Part shown: positions 25,074 through 35,408 of the stretch, piece by piece | Layout: every line of letters starts with the position of its first letter | Position numbering within the stretch: the first letter of the stretch is position 1 | Origin: Hysterangium stoloniferum | Taxonomy: Eukaryota > Basidiomycota > Agaricomycetes > Hysterangiales > Hysterangiaceae | NCBI GenBank assembly: GCA_015178975.1 | Contig: WHVD01000003.1 | Location: 1,674,001-1,738,000 of the forward strand | DNA: 64,000 nucleotides | Direction of reading: 5' to 3' | The notes under the pieces: model-generated | The model's input: only the letters and a program-made list of their open reading frames with translations | Told to the model about the DNA's origin: nothing | Databases searched by the model: none | Translations under genes and position numbers: made by a program

Positions 25074-25946
25074 TAGATGCGTGCAATTACAGCAGGGGAA
25101 AACATGTAGGAAGAAGTGTCGTATGACCATACTGTAGTGTTTAAGCAATAAGGCGTTTCGCGGTGGCTTTTCAGCGTACTTTCGGCGTACTTTTTTGTTG
25201 ACTATCTTGTGAGTATTTTCGGAGTATTTCCGAAAAATACTCCAAAAATACTCGTTTTGCAAAGCAGTAAACCACACTCTTGCTGAGTTCAATTTTAAGT
25301 ATTTTTCATCTGCATTTCTCGGCATATTTCCCCACCACGGTTCTTAGTCAGCAGCCAATTTGTTAGCTATGAGCTGATTATTTCCATCTACACCTCCATC
25401 ATCATGCCCAAGTCTTCATTATGTGTAAAGAGTTGTGTTGATTACCCCTCTGTGTATGAAGAATACTGATTTTTAAAGTATGGTAAGAAATGTATTGACT
25501 GACTTAGTACAATATGTATTACTTAGAGAGAAGGAGAGGAAAGAATAGAGAGTATTTGCAACTAATAAGTGTTATGACCAGAAAACCTGCTGGGACCTGG
25601 ACCCCATTCTATACATGCTGACTCTCTGTATTGTACAAACTACATACTGGACCTTGCCTAGATATTCTGGACCCCCTTGTTCTCAATCTGTCTTTGCCCG
25701 TTTGTCATCTGGTTCAGTTTACTGCCATGCTTCCCTATCTGTTTAACAACTGGTTTATTGTCTTATTGTACTCTTGATATGTATGTCTTTTTGTATGTCT
25801 AAGTGTGAAAGGTATCCTAAAATATATCTCTGTGTTAAGTTTTCGGTGGCACTGTTCTTAGACCGTATAACTTTCCATTTGTCTGAGTAGGTGACGGTTA
25901 ACTCATTGTAAATGGATGAGTACTACTATACATGACTGATCCTTAT
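25074..25946. other. Intergenic, AT-rich, left flank of the first retrotransposon
   Basis: 873 bp without a gene. It includes three copies of a short ...AATACTC... motif around 25,205-25,255. The stretch from about 25,570 (TGTTATGACCAG...) has an LTR-like beginning, but I could not find a matching end. No coding evidence. Confidence 0.4.
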
Positions 25947-26666
25947 TGTTATGACTGTGTCGCAATCCTATCGGCCCCGAGGTTATCGCCACTTGTCAAC
26001 GTTTCAAGTCATCCTCCCGGAAACCATCGGCCCCGAAGCTGACAAATGTTTCGCGAAGATCAAACTCCATTTACGCCCACGTCAAATAACTCGTATTGTC
26101 TGGTCAAACTTTGATACGTCCCCTTTATTATGTTGATCCGTTCAATCTTATGTTTCGCATATGTCTATCTATATTTGTAGTCCTCGAACCATTTCCTTTT
26201 ACCGTAATCCCGCTCTCGGTTATCATCGGCCTCCGAACTAATCATAAACTTCCCGTTCCTAGTCAAGCTTATTGTTAAAACCGTGTTCCGCCCTTCTCCC
26301 CATTAGTATTTTCTAGACGCCTGTTACTTGTATATGAACTCGCTGTAATTGTAGTTACTAGGCAATCAGAATATCGACTCAGAATACCCTCATACACCTG
26401 TATCAGTCTCATACTAAGAATCCCCCCATCCGCCTTCGCGTGCGCTCGCCCACTCCCGGCCCCGACCCCTTGGCCCGATGTTCGACTTGTCCTTCGATTC
26501 CGATCGGTATCACGCCGAAAGGTACTCACTAGGATTAGTCTTCGCCCGCCCGAAATTTAAGGACAACCTACGGATATTTGCGAGGGCGCAGCATATAAGC
26601 TGAAGCCAAGTCCTTCTGATCGGTCCCCGTCGGCTACCGACATTAGTCAGTTTCCAGTTCTTAACA
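25947..26666 (+). repeat. 5' LTR of the first chromovirus
   Basis: 720 bp, starts TGTTATGAC and ends TTCTTAACA. Contains a TATATGAA box at 26,331. The stretch ATCAGAATAT (26,365-26,374), 34 bp after that box, is complementary to the ATATTCTGAT that begins 3 nt after the LTR (26,669-26,678). Confidence 0.95.
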
Positions 26667-26704
26667 GTATATTCTGATTTCACACTCGCATTTTCCGTCT
26701 AAAC

Positions 26705-28002
26705 ATGCCTCCGAGGAAAAATGCCAAGCCTAGCGGCGAAGCAGAATCTTCCACTCTCAAGTCTCCTTTTCTGTATACAGCCCGAGCTACTCAGAAAACT
26801 CCGTTACCAGAAACCTCCGAAGAATCTCGCTTTGTGGAGATTACCGGCGATGCTGAAGAAGTAACTGAGCAACCGATCCCGAAGCAACTGAGGAGATTAA
26901 CAATCAACCAGTTTCGGAACATGAACCCGAGGATGGCGACCAACCTCAGGCTAGTGGCTCCAAGAAGTCTGCAAAGAAGAAACCGGCTATCGACCCTGAA
27001 GAAACATGGGAATTGTTTTCAGGTACACTAGGATCCCTTAATGAATTCCTTAAAAGCAATATCAAGGAAAAGGAACCTGGGCAAACCCGAGTCAACAAAC
27101 CCGAGCCATTTACTGGCTCAAACCCGAAGAAATTGCCGACATTTCTTATGCAATGTCGATTCAACTTTCGGGACTGCCCGGCTGCATTCGCAACGGATGA
27201 CCGAAAGGTAAACTTCGCACTCTCATACCTTAAGGATTTCACAGCAGCCTGGTTCGAACCCGCATTTTCTGGCCTCACCTCTGAAGACCCCGATTGGCTC
27301 CACGATTGGGATGCCTTTGTTGAGGAACTCGAAACCAACTTCGGCCCCTACGACCAAACCGGCGATGCAGAAACCGCGCTTTCTAATCTCAAAATGAAAG
27401 ACACTCAGCGCATCACCGATTATATCGTCCAGTTCAACAACCTCGCCGCGCGTTGCGACTGGGGCGATTCGGCCCTCCGATACCAGTTTTACTCCGGCCT
27501 TCCGTCTCGCCTCAAAGACGAAGTTTCCAAAGGAGAGACCGGCAAGCCGAAAACCCTCCCTCTCATGCGCCTGAAAGCCCAAAACGCAGATGCTCGATAC
27601 TGGGAACGACGTTCGGAAATCAGTCGCGAAAACCCATCGGACAAAAAATCATCGGACAACAAGAATGCCAACAAGTCTGGTAATCAAAACACCAATAACA
27701 CTGGCAACTTGACTTCCGATAAGAAGTCCGAAAACAAAGGGTCTAACGACAAAAAAGGCAAGGGCAAACAGTCGAATAAGTCTCAAGACAAAGACAAACC
27801 CGACTTAACTGGCAAACTCGGCTCCGATGGCAAGCTCCTACCACAGGAAAAGCAACGCCGAATGGACAACAACCTTTGTTTGTTGTGTGCAGATCCTGGA
27901 CACCGAGTCGCTGCATGCCCAAAAGCCACAAAAGCCCGATCGGCCAATACGGCCACGACCTCACAACCGGCCAAGCTGGCTGCCGAGTCGAAAAAAGATT
28001 AA
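26705..28002 (+). pseudogene. gag: gag of the first chromovirus (frameshifted)
   Basis: Capsid/nucleocapsid gene. ATG at 26,705 opens one frame; the rest of the protein lies in another frame, open from about 26,880 and continuing through 27,013 to the stop at 28,002, so one base has been gained or lost near 26,870-26,890. The second part holds the retroviral-type capsid region (KPEPFTGSNPKKLPTFLMQC, WFEPAFSGL, LKMKDTQRITDYIVQFNNLA), a Lys/Asn/Ser-rich linker and a CCHC knuckle CLLCADPGHRVAAC. Alternatively an unseen intron bridges the two frames. The 3' end overlaps pol in the -1 frame at an A6 run. Confidence 0.8.
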
Positions 28003-31000
28003 GCAACTCTCTGGATTCTGTGCGGTTGGAGAGTTGCGTTGAATCTCCTCGCACACTGGAAAATTGTCATCTTAACGCATCCGCATTGTATGATCCTAAT
28101 TCTTTGTTCATAAATCTTACTTCGGAACCTCTCGGGAGTTTCACTTTTCGAGCTCTCATAGATTCAGGTTCAACCCACTGTTTTATAGATACAAGTTTTT
28201 CCCGAAAAAAACAGTTGAAAACTTATGCAATAGATCCGATTCCGCTCCGACTTTTTGATGGTACCTCAAACTCCGTAATCTCGCAAGCCTGCGAACTCCG
28301 ACTTCGGTTCCCGTGTGGAACCTTTCAGACAGTTACGTTTTTTGTAACACAGTTGGACTCGAGCTGCTCCGTGGTTCTAGGACATAACTGGCTCACCCGC
28401 TATAATCCGTTGATTGATTGGGTATTGGGCAGTATCCATTTCCGAACCCCGTCGGCACCCGATACGACTGGTCCGTTTCCGCCTGTTTCGGCAAATATGG
28501 ACTCTACAGCACCTCCGGCCCCCGTGGCAAATCCGAGCTCTCCGCCGCCCGTCTCTCTAATAAACGCCGCAGCTTTTATGAGAGCCATCAAGCTGGACGG
28601 CTCCCGAGCATTTACAGTCAATCTTAAAGTTGACGAAGTCACCGGTCGCTTTGCATCCCCGGTGACCGAACCGATCGCAGATTTAGAAGGTGTTCCTAAA
28701 AAATACCATGAATTTGCAGATGTCTTCAGTAAACAAAAAGCCGATCGACTCGCCCCTCACAGGCCTTACGATTTGAAAATTGATATTGAAGATGGTTCAC
28801 ATCCGCCCCTAGGCCCAGTTTATCCTCTCTCGCAGTCCGAATTATCGGCTATCCGAGATTTCTTGGATGAACATTTGGCTATAGGTTTTATCTGACCCTC
28901 AAAGTCTCCCTATGGAGCCCCTGTCCTATTCGTTTGGAAAAAAGACGGTTCCCTTCGACTTTGCGTTGACTTTCGAGGACTAAACGCGATTACTCGAAAA
29001 GACAAGTACCCATTACCATTAATCTCTGATTTACTCGACGCCCCTCGGAAGGCCCGAATTTATACAAAGATAGATCTCAAACACGCCTATCATTTGGTTC
29101 GGATCGCCGAAGGCGACGAATGGAAAACGGCTTTTCGCACTCGCTATGGCTCCTTCGAATGGTTAGTAATGCCTTTCGGCCTCACCAACGCTCCGTTGGT
29201 CTTTCAACGTTTTATCAACGACGTCTTTTCCGACCTCCTTGACGTCTTTGTCATTGTGTACCTAGACGACATCCTCATCTTCTCCGAAGACCCTACACTT
29301 CATGATGAACACGTCCGTGAAGTCCTCCGAAGACTCCGAAAACATGGTCTTTTTGCGAATGGTAAAAAATGTTCTTTTGATGTCGACACGGTTGAATACT
29401 TAGGCTTCATGATGGGACCCGATGGTCTCCGCATGGACGACGCTAAAATTCAAGTCATTCAAGATTGGCCGGAACCCCGAAAGGTTAAAGATATTCAATC
29501 CTTTTTAGGCTTCGCCAATTTTTATCGCCGTTTCATTCACAATTACTCAAAAATTACCGTTCCGCTCACTCGTCTTACTCGCAAAGACACCCCGTGGAAT
29601 TTCTCCGAAGAATGCCGATCGGCATTCCAGGAATTGAAAAGTGCGTTTACATCCGCCCCTATTTTGTCGCACTGGAAACCCGACGTTCAACTCATCGTGG
29701 AAACTGATGCTTCGGACTATGCGCTTGCCGCGATATTGTCCATTCTGGACACCGATGGTGAAGTACACCCAGTAGCTTTTCTGTCTCGCACATTTTCGGC
29801 GCCCGAACTCAACTACGACGTTCACGATAAGGAATTACTCGCAATCTTTGAAGCTTTCAAGACATGGCGACATTATTTGGAGGGCTCGGCCCACCCGGTA
29901 GATGTTATTACAGACCACAAAAATTTAGTTTACTTTTCAACCACAAAACTTCTCACCCGTCGACAAGCTCGATGGTCCGAATACCTCTCCGCTTTCAACA
30001 TGGTAATTCGCTTCCGTCCCGGCCGCCTTGGTGGAAAACCCGACGCTATGACTAGACGATGGGACATCTATCCTAAAGAGGGGAGTAGCGACTACGCCAC
30101 AGTTAACCTGCATAATTTCAAACCTATGTTTTCATCGGAACAACTGTCCGCGTCTATCCGAGCCACTTACCTCATTCATCCAGTCTTGCGAAGTGTTATC
30201 CTTATGGATACCGAAAAGTTACATCAAGACATACTATCGGCAATTCCATTAGACCCAGTCACCAAAGCACACCTCGATAACCCGTCCGACCCCGATCAAC
30301 CCCGATGGTCATTAGACTCACAAGGTTTCATTCGACTTGACAATCGCATTTATGTACCGGATTCCGACACCCTTCGGCTGCGAATCCTACAACATAAGCA
30401 CGACCACCCAATCTCAGGACATTTCGGCCTCAATAAGACCCTCTCACTCATTAGAAGAGAATATACATGGCCCGGCATCCGAGATTTTGTTAAGCACTAT
30501 TGTAAATCCTGTACTACGTGTTTACGCTCTAAATCACAGCGACACAAACCATATGGCCTACTCAAACAATTACCGATACCGGAAAAACCCTGGAACTCGA
30601 TTTCTATGGATTTTATCGAGCACCTACCGGCATCCGAAGGTCACACAGCAATCCTAGTTGTTGTGGATCGGCTCTCAAAGCAAAGTATTTTCATTCCAAC
30701 ATATGACACGATAACATCTGTACAGTTAGCTGAATTATTCGTTACCCACGTATTCTCCAAGCATGGTGTTCCGTCGCATGTCACATCTGATCGCGGATCC
30801 AAGTTTGTCTCTCACTTCTTTAGGTCCCTCGGAAAAGCACTAGACATGAAGTTACATTTCACTTCGGGCTATCACCCGGAAGGCGATGGACAAACCGAAT
30901 GCATGAATCAAACCTTGGAGCAATACATCCGTGTCTATTGCAACTATCAACAAGACAATTGGAAATCACTACTACCGCTGGCCGAATTCGCATACAACAA

Positions 31001-31688
31001 CGCACCAAATGCCACTACTGGCATTTCGCCTTTCTTCGCAAATAAAGGCTACAACCCCAACATCGCAATCCACCCGGAACGCGATCTCGCATCCGCCCGT
31101 GCTCAAGACTTTGTTACAAACCTCGACGAGCTACATCAAGAACTTCGTAAAACTATCGCAATGGCTCAAGAACGATACCAACGGTCTGCGGATAAAAACC
31201 GACTTCCACCTCCTGATTTCAAGATCGGAGACCGAGTATTCGTTAAAGCCGAGTTTTTCCGAACTACTAGACCTTCTAAGAAGCTCTCTGAAAAATATTT
31301 AGGTCCTTTTGAAGTTATAGCACAAGCCGGCACGCTTTCATGGACGCTTCGGCTCCCCGACAACATGCGTGCAGTGCACCCAGTATTTCATGTATCTATG
31401 TTAGAACCTTGTGTTCCTAACAATATACCGGATCACATACAGCCACCACCTCCACCCGTGATTATTGATGGGGAACCCGAATTCGAGATATCAGAAATCC
31501 TAGACTCAAAAATCGACAATCGCCGACGCTCATGCAAATTACTTTATTTGGTCAAATGGGCTGGCTATGAAGGTACAGATGAAGAAACTTCATGGATCCT
31601 AGCTACAGAGCTCGGTAATGCCTTGGAAATCGTTTTAGGGTTTCACCAAGCTTATCCGAACAAACCCGGTCCTCTCAATTCCTTATAA
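27991..31688 (+). pseudogene. pol: pol of the first chromovirus: protease, RT, RNase H, integrase, chromodomain
   Basis: Reads in the -1 frame relative to gag. Order: aspartic protease with LIDSGSTHCFID (about 28,155), reverse transcriptase ending with VIVYLDDILIF (about 29,250), RNase H starting VETDASDYALAA (about 29,696), integrase with an HHCC zinc finger (HPISGHFGLNKT...CKSCTTC), DDE core (SMDFIEHLP, TSDRGSKF, GDGQTECMNQ) and a C-terminal chromodomain (LYLVKWAGYEGTDEETSWI, about 31,540-31,600). One in-frame TGA (28,893-28,895) splits it just before the RT motif PSKSPYGAPVLFVW, where relatives have Arg. From 28,896 to the stop at 31,686 the frame is fully open. Unless the stop is read through, the element cannot make RT. 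Confidence 0.92.
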
Positions 31689-31785
31689 GTCTATCACACG
31701 GTACCCGACCTTTTTCCGACTATGCCTTATGTTTTCACGCTATGATTTGTTTGTTTAAAAAGAAAAAACCGATATATTTCACTAT

Positions 31786-32692
31786 CTAAGTTTCTCCCTC
31801 TACAACTTCTCCCTCCTCTCCGACCTCCGAACCCTCCTCCGCACCGACAGCCACCGATACCACACCCCCAACCTTCTCCGAAACCCCAATTTCATGCCCA
31901 CCGCAACTCGAGACTTCCAAATACTGCTCAAGTTGACCACCGAGAGACTCGATAACACTGGTCTGTTTCTCCAGCCCGACACCCAAGAGTCGCAATTGCT
32001 CAGTTATGAGCCCTTGTTGTCGCAACATCTCATATCGGTACCGGCTCGTCTCCGAGAAGTAGGTCCGCATGAGGCGGTTTTGCTCTTCTAGAGCATCGGC
32101 CTGTTGCTCCTGGAATGAGCCATCGGCCCCCGGGAAAATACACCCAAGCTTCTGATCAGCGCACTCTTGACAAGTGCGGCCCCGACCATTGGTCCGGGGA
32201 TGACAGGTTCGACCCCGTTTCGTGCACCGATTGCACTTGGGGTCATTTTCGGGCCCCGCCTTGGGGGCCTGCTTTTGTTTCTATAGGAAAAATTATTTAG
32301 GAAGTTTTTATTTTAGGAAACCGAACCCACCTTGGGACTCGACGGCCCCGGTGCATCCTCCTCGTCCTCCTCTCCCTCTTCGTCATCGGACTCCGAAGGC
32401 GTTGCAGCCTTGCGCTAACAAATATTGTCAGTAAGGTTCGCAAAAGACACCAGAGCTGACTCACTTTTCCCTCCCGTTTCTTTTTTGCCGCCTCCTCCCG
32501 CACCCGATCGGCCTCCTGCTGCTTGTTCTTTGCAAGCACTGCTTCCCAGTGCTTGCGCGCGGCCTCTTCTGCCGCCTGTTTCTTTTCCTCGGCCTCGATG
32601 GCCGCCAACTCCTCCTCTTCACGCGCCTTTTTCTTCTGCTCGAGTACACGCCGACGCTCCTTCGCGTTCGCCGTACCACTCGGCACCGACAT
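31786..32692 (-). CDS. Antisense three-exon gene in the chromovirus: coiled-coil protein with Zn2Cys6-like cluster
   Basis: I do not recognise a named family. Three exons (32692-32465, 32414-32331, 32280-31786) with two GT-AG introns of exactly 50 bp each join in frame to 268 aa. Exon 1 encodes a long charged helix (ERRRVLEQKKKAREEEELAA...). Exon 2 is acidic (SESDDEEGEEDEEDAPG). Exon 3 begins with a basic stretch and the Cys pattern C-x2-C-x6-C-x10-C-x2-C-x6-C (CNRCTKRGRTC, then CQECADQKLGC), which fits the fungal Zn(II)2Cys6 cluster, followed by a second helix (EEQNRLMRTYF...). It lies opposite to gag-pol, between pol's stop and the 3' LTR, with its own start about 230 bp inside the 3' LTR boundary. 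The intact frame and clean introns argue for a selected gene. Role in transcriptional control of the element or host is inference. Confidence 0.75.
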
Positions 32693-32919
32693 GGGCACAA
32701 CTGTTAACCTAACCGGGAAGGGCTTTGACCCCGAGCCTATGGTCATGGTGGTTAAAGGAATGGAAGTGGAATTTCAAGCGCCAGGAACTCTCAAACTTTT
32801 ATATGCAAACTTTTGCCGAGTCACATGATGTTTGACACACCCAGCCATACCCGACAAGTTTTTACGTACGGGATCTAGACTTTCGGCCTCCTTGGGATTT
32901 CGGCCAAAAGGGGAGATAC

Positions 32920-33639
32920 TGTTACGACCGTGTCGCAATCCTATCGGCCCCGAGGTTATCGCCACTTGTCAACGTTTCAAGTCATCCTCCCGGAAACCAT
33001 CGGCCCCGAAGCTGACAAATGTTTCGCGAAGATCAAACTCCATTTACGCCCACGTCAAATAACTCGTATTGTCTGGTCAAACTTTGATACGTCCCCTTTA
33101 TTATGTTGATCCGTTCAATCTTATGTTTCGCATATGTCTATCTATATTTGTAGTCCTCGAACCATTTCCTTTTACCGTAATCCCGCTCTCGGTTATCATC
33201 GGCCTCCGAACTAATCATAAACTTCCCGTTCCTAGTCAAGCTTATTGTTAAAACCGTGTTCCGCCCTTCTCCCCATTAGTATTTTCTAGACGCCTGTTAC
33301 TTGTATATGAACTCGCTGTAATTGTAGTTACTAGGCAATCAGAATATCGACTCAGAATACCCTCATACACCTGTATCAGTCTCATACTAAGAATCCCCCC
33401 ATCCGCCTTCGCGTGCGCTCGCCCACTCCCGGCCCCGACCCCTTGGCCCGACGCTCGACTTGTCCTTCGATTCTGATCAGTATCACGCTGAAAGGTACTC
33501 ACTAGGATTAGTCTTCGCCCGCCCGAAATTTAAGGACAACCTACAGATATTTGCGAGGGCGCAGCATATAAGCTGAAGCCAAGTCCTTCCGATCGGTCCC
33601 CGTCGGCCACCGACATTAGTCAGTTTCCAGTTCTTAACA
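32920..33639 (+). repeat. 3' LTR of the first chromovirus
   Basis: 720 bp, starts TGTTACGAC and ends TTCTTAACA. Ten substitutions from the 5' LTR, all transitions and most at CpG; eight of them fall in the last quarter. Followed by the CTTAT target duplication. Confidence 0.95.
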
Positions 33640-33793
33640 CTTATATAGCCTAGTAACCCGCTTACTAATACCCCTGTATGGTTTGAGTCCTTGCTGCTCG
33701 TTTACTGAATTCCCAAAAGTTAACACACTCCCTTGAGCAAAAGGGACTCACAGTAACCATGGCACTCCCTGAAGCTCAAGTTCCCTGACTTTG

Positions 33794-34267
33794 TGTGAGG
33801 AGTATGCTTTTACCACAGTATCATTGTGGTAAAACACTCCTTTTATTTCATTTATATTTTACATATTCTATTCATATTTTACTATCTTTCATATTCTTCG
33901 AATCTTGCATATTTCATTAGTTCGAAGCATTGTGTATACTTGTGGGTGCACTCAGCACCAATTAGAACTCAGACACACTTTAACCCAAGAACCACCACTC
34001 GTAAGACACAAACTAGGTCTACTACGAGCGGTGATCAGGGTAACGTGTCAGCTACCACATAGGTAGCATTATCTGAACTACTGAATACTTCTGGCCTCGA
34101 ACTATAACAGTCGAGGCCTCCACTCGAACTATCGCACTCGTTGACTCCTTCGTCATCTTGTGCTCTTTCTCTCACTTTCTCTTATATTGCACCGAATAGG
34201 TCAATATCCTTCCTTTCTACTCATTTCTTCATATATAGAATGGTCAGAACTTCCGCCACTCTTCACA
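33794..34267 (+). mobile_element. Solo LTR, family A
   Basis: 474 bp, TGTGAGGAGTATGC...CACTCTTCACA, flanked by the 5-bp duplication CTTTG on both sides. The short open frames inside recur in every A copy and are not genes. Confidence 0.92.
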
Positions 34268-34487
34268 CTTTGCCTGCCTGAACTTCTTGAGATGACTGCA
34301 GCAACCTTCAAATCGCTCTCAAATCCTCGAACCCCGAATACTTCCACACAATTGTCCATCACTTCAACTCCCACTCCCACTCCAATTGCAAATCCTATCC
34401 CGGATATTACAGGTAATATTGGCAAGTAGTGATAGTCGACAGTGATCACACACCTGCTGAATAGTAAAATCACAATTCAGCTCTTCC

Positions 34488-34726
34488 TGTGAAGGGTATG
34501 CATATATCATGATTGGACTGTGGAATAATATACATATTATAGTACTTTATTATCTAGTTTCTATTTCTTTTCTTTAACTCTCTATATCTTTCAAGCATAC
34601 CCATATTTCTTAGTTTGAAGTCTTGTGTATACCTATGGGCGCTCTTGGCGCCAAATGACAGACACTTTTTACCCAGCAGACACCACCTCGTAACGACCCC
34701 GATGTCGAATAGCGAGAGGCATCAAG
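34488..34726 (+). mobile_element. Truncated LTR, family B (first 239 bp)
   Basis: Begins TGTGAAGGGTATGCATATA like the full 632-645 bp B LTRs but stops at TCAAG, where a family C LTR begins. The missing second half is not found next to the other C LTR at 55,833. Confidence 0.85.
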
Positions 34727-35408
34727 TGTGAAGAGTGGTAGAAGTTCTAACTGTTCTATATACGAAGAATATCGACTGTTTAGGTACTATTGACTGTCTA
34801 AGTCTAATACAGACTGAACGTGTATTGACTACTTATGTAGTTCAATACGGTAGAGAGAAGTAGCTATCTAAAGTAAGGTAGATAGCTAGAACGAATAAGT
34901 AGAATCGACTGTTGAGTACAATTCTGGACGACTGCTCGAGTGCAAGTAGAGTAGTTAGAGAGTCGAATAATAGAGTAGCGTGGATGTAGTCCACGCGGGT
35001 TGAGATAAGGATTGAGTTTTGACTGGTACAGTTCAAAACTCAGATTGAATGAGTAGCTAAAGCCCGTCTGTGATGGTCGAGACGATACACCAATCACAAC
35101 TTACAGGACACTAACAGGTGTCTGAGTAAGTCGTGGTTGTGGTGTAAAAAGTGTCTGAGTTCTAAACTACGGGCGCTAGAATACATAAGTCTGGCGTGTG
35201 TGCGCCCACAAGAGTTGATGTACCGCATACTATTAGAATACGTTGTATTGCAAGCCTTTGATGCATTTTACGCTCGGCTATTTCGTACTTTACAGTAGCT
35301 TAGTCATCATAAATAAAACCTTGTCCATTTTCCTTACGCTGTCATCGAACAGGTTATGGGCCCCGCCCCATTGCTTTAAAAGTCACACTAATACTATCTC
35401 ATCATCTT

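Larger units (their letters stand above)
25947..33639 (+). mobile_element. Full-length chromovirus (Ty3/gypsy LTR retrotransposon)
   Basis: 7,693-bp element with two 720-bp LTRs (TGTTA...TAACA) and a 5-bp target duplication CTTAT (25,942-25,946 and 33,640-33,644). Sense genes are gag and pol (protease, RT, RNase H, integrase with chromodomain). A polypurine tract (AAAAGGGGAGATAC) directly precedes the 3' LTR. An extra spliced gene lies antisense between pol and the 3' LTR. LTRs differ at 10 of 720 sites, so the insertion is young, yet gag carries a frameshift and pol an in-frame TGA. Confidence 0.95.

Noticed and set aside
25570-25860. Older LTR starting TGTTATGACCAG
   Set aside because: The beginning is LTR-like but no matching end, second copy or target duplication was found in the window.
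31786-32692. Envelope gene of the chromovirus
   Set aside because: The extra gene is antisense, spliced, without signal peptide or membrane segment, and has a zinc-cluster Cys pattern instead.
33826-34062. Recurrent 78-codon frame (MVKHSFYFIYILHI...) found at five places
   Set aside because: It is the translation of the family A LTR (also near 47,624, 53,207, 54,172 and 55,057); it recurs because the LTR recurs, with differences not biased to silent sites.
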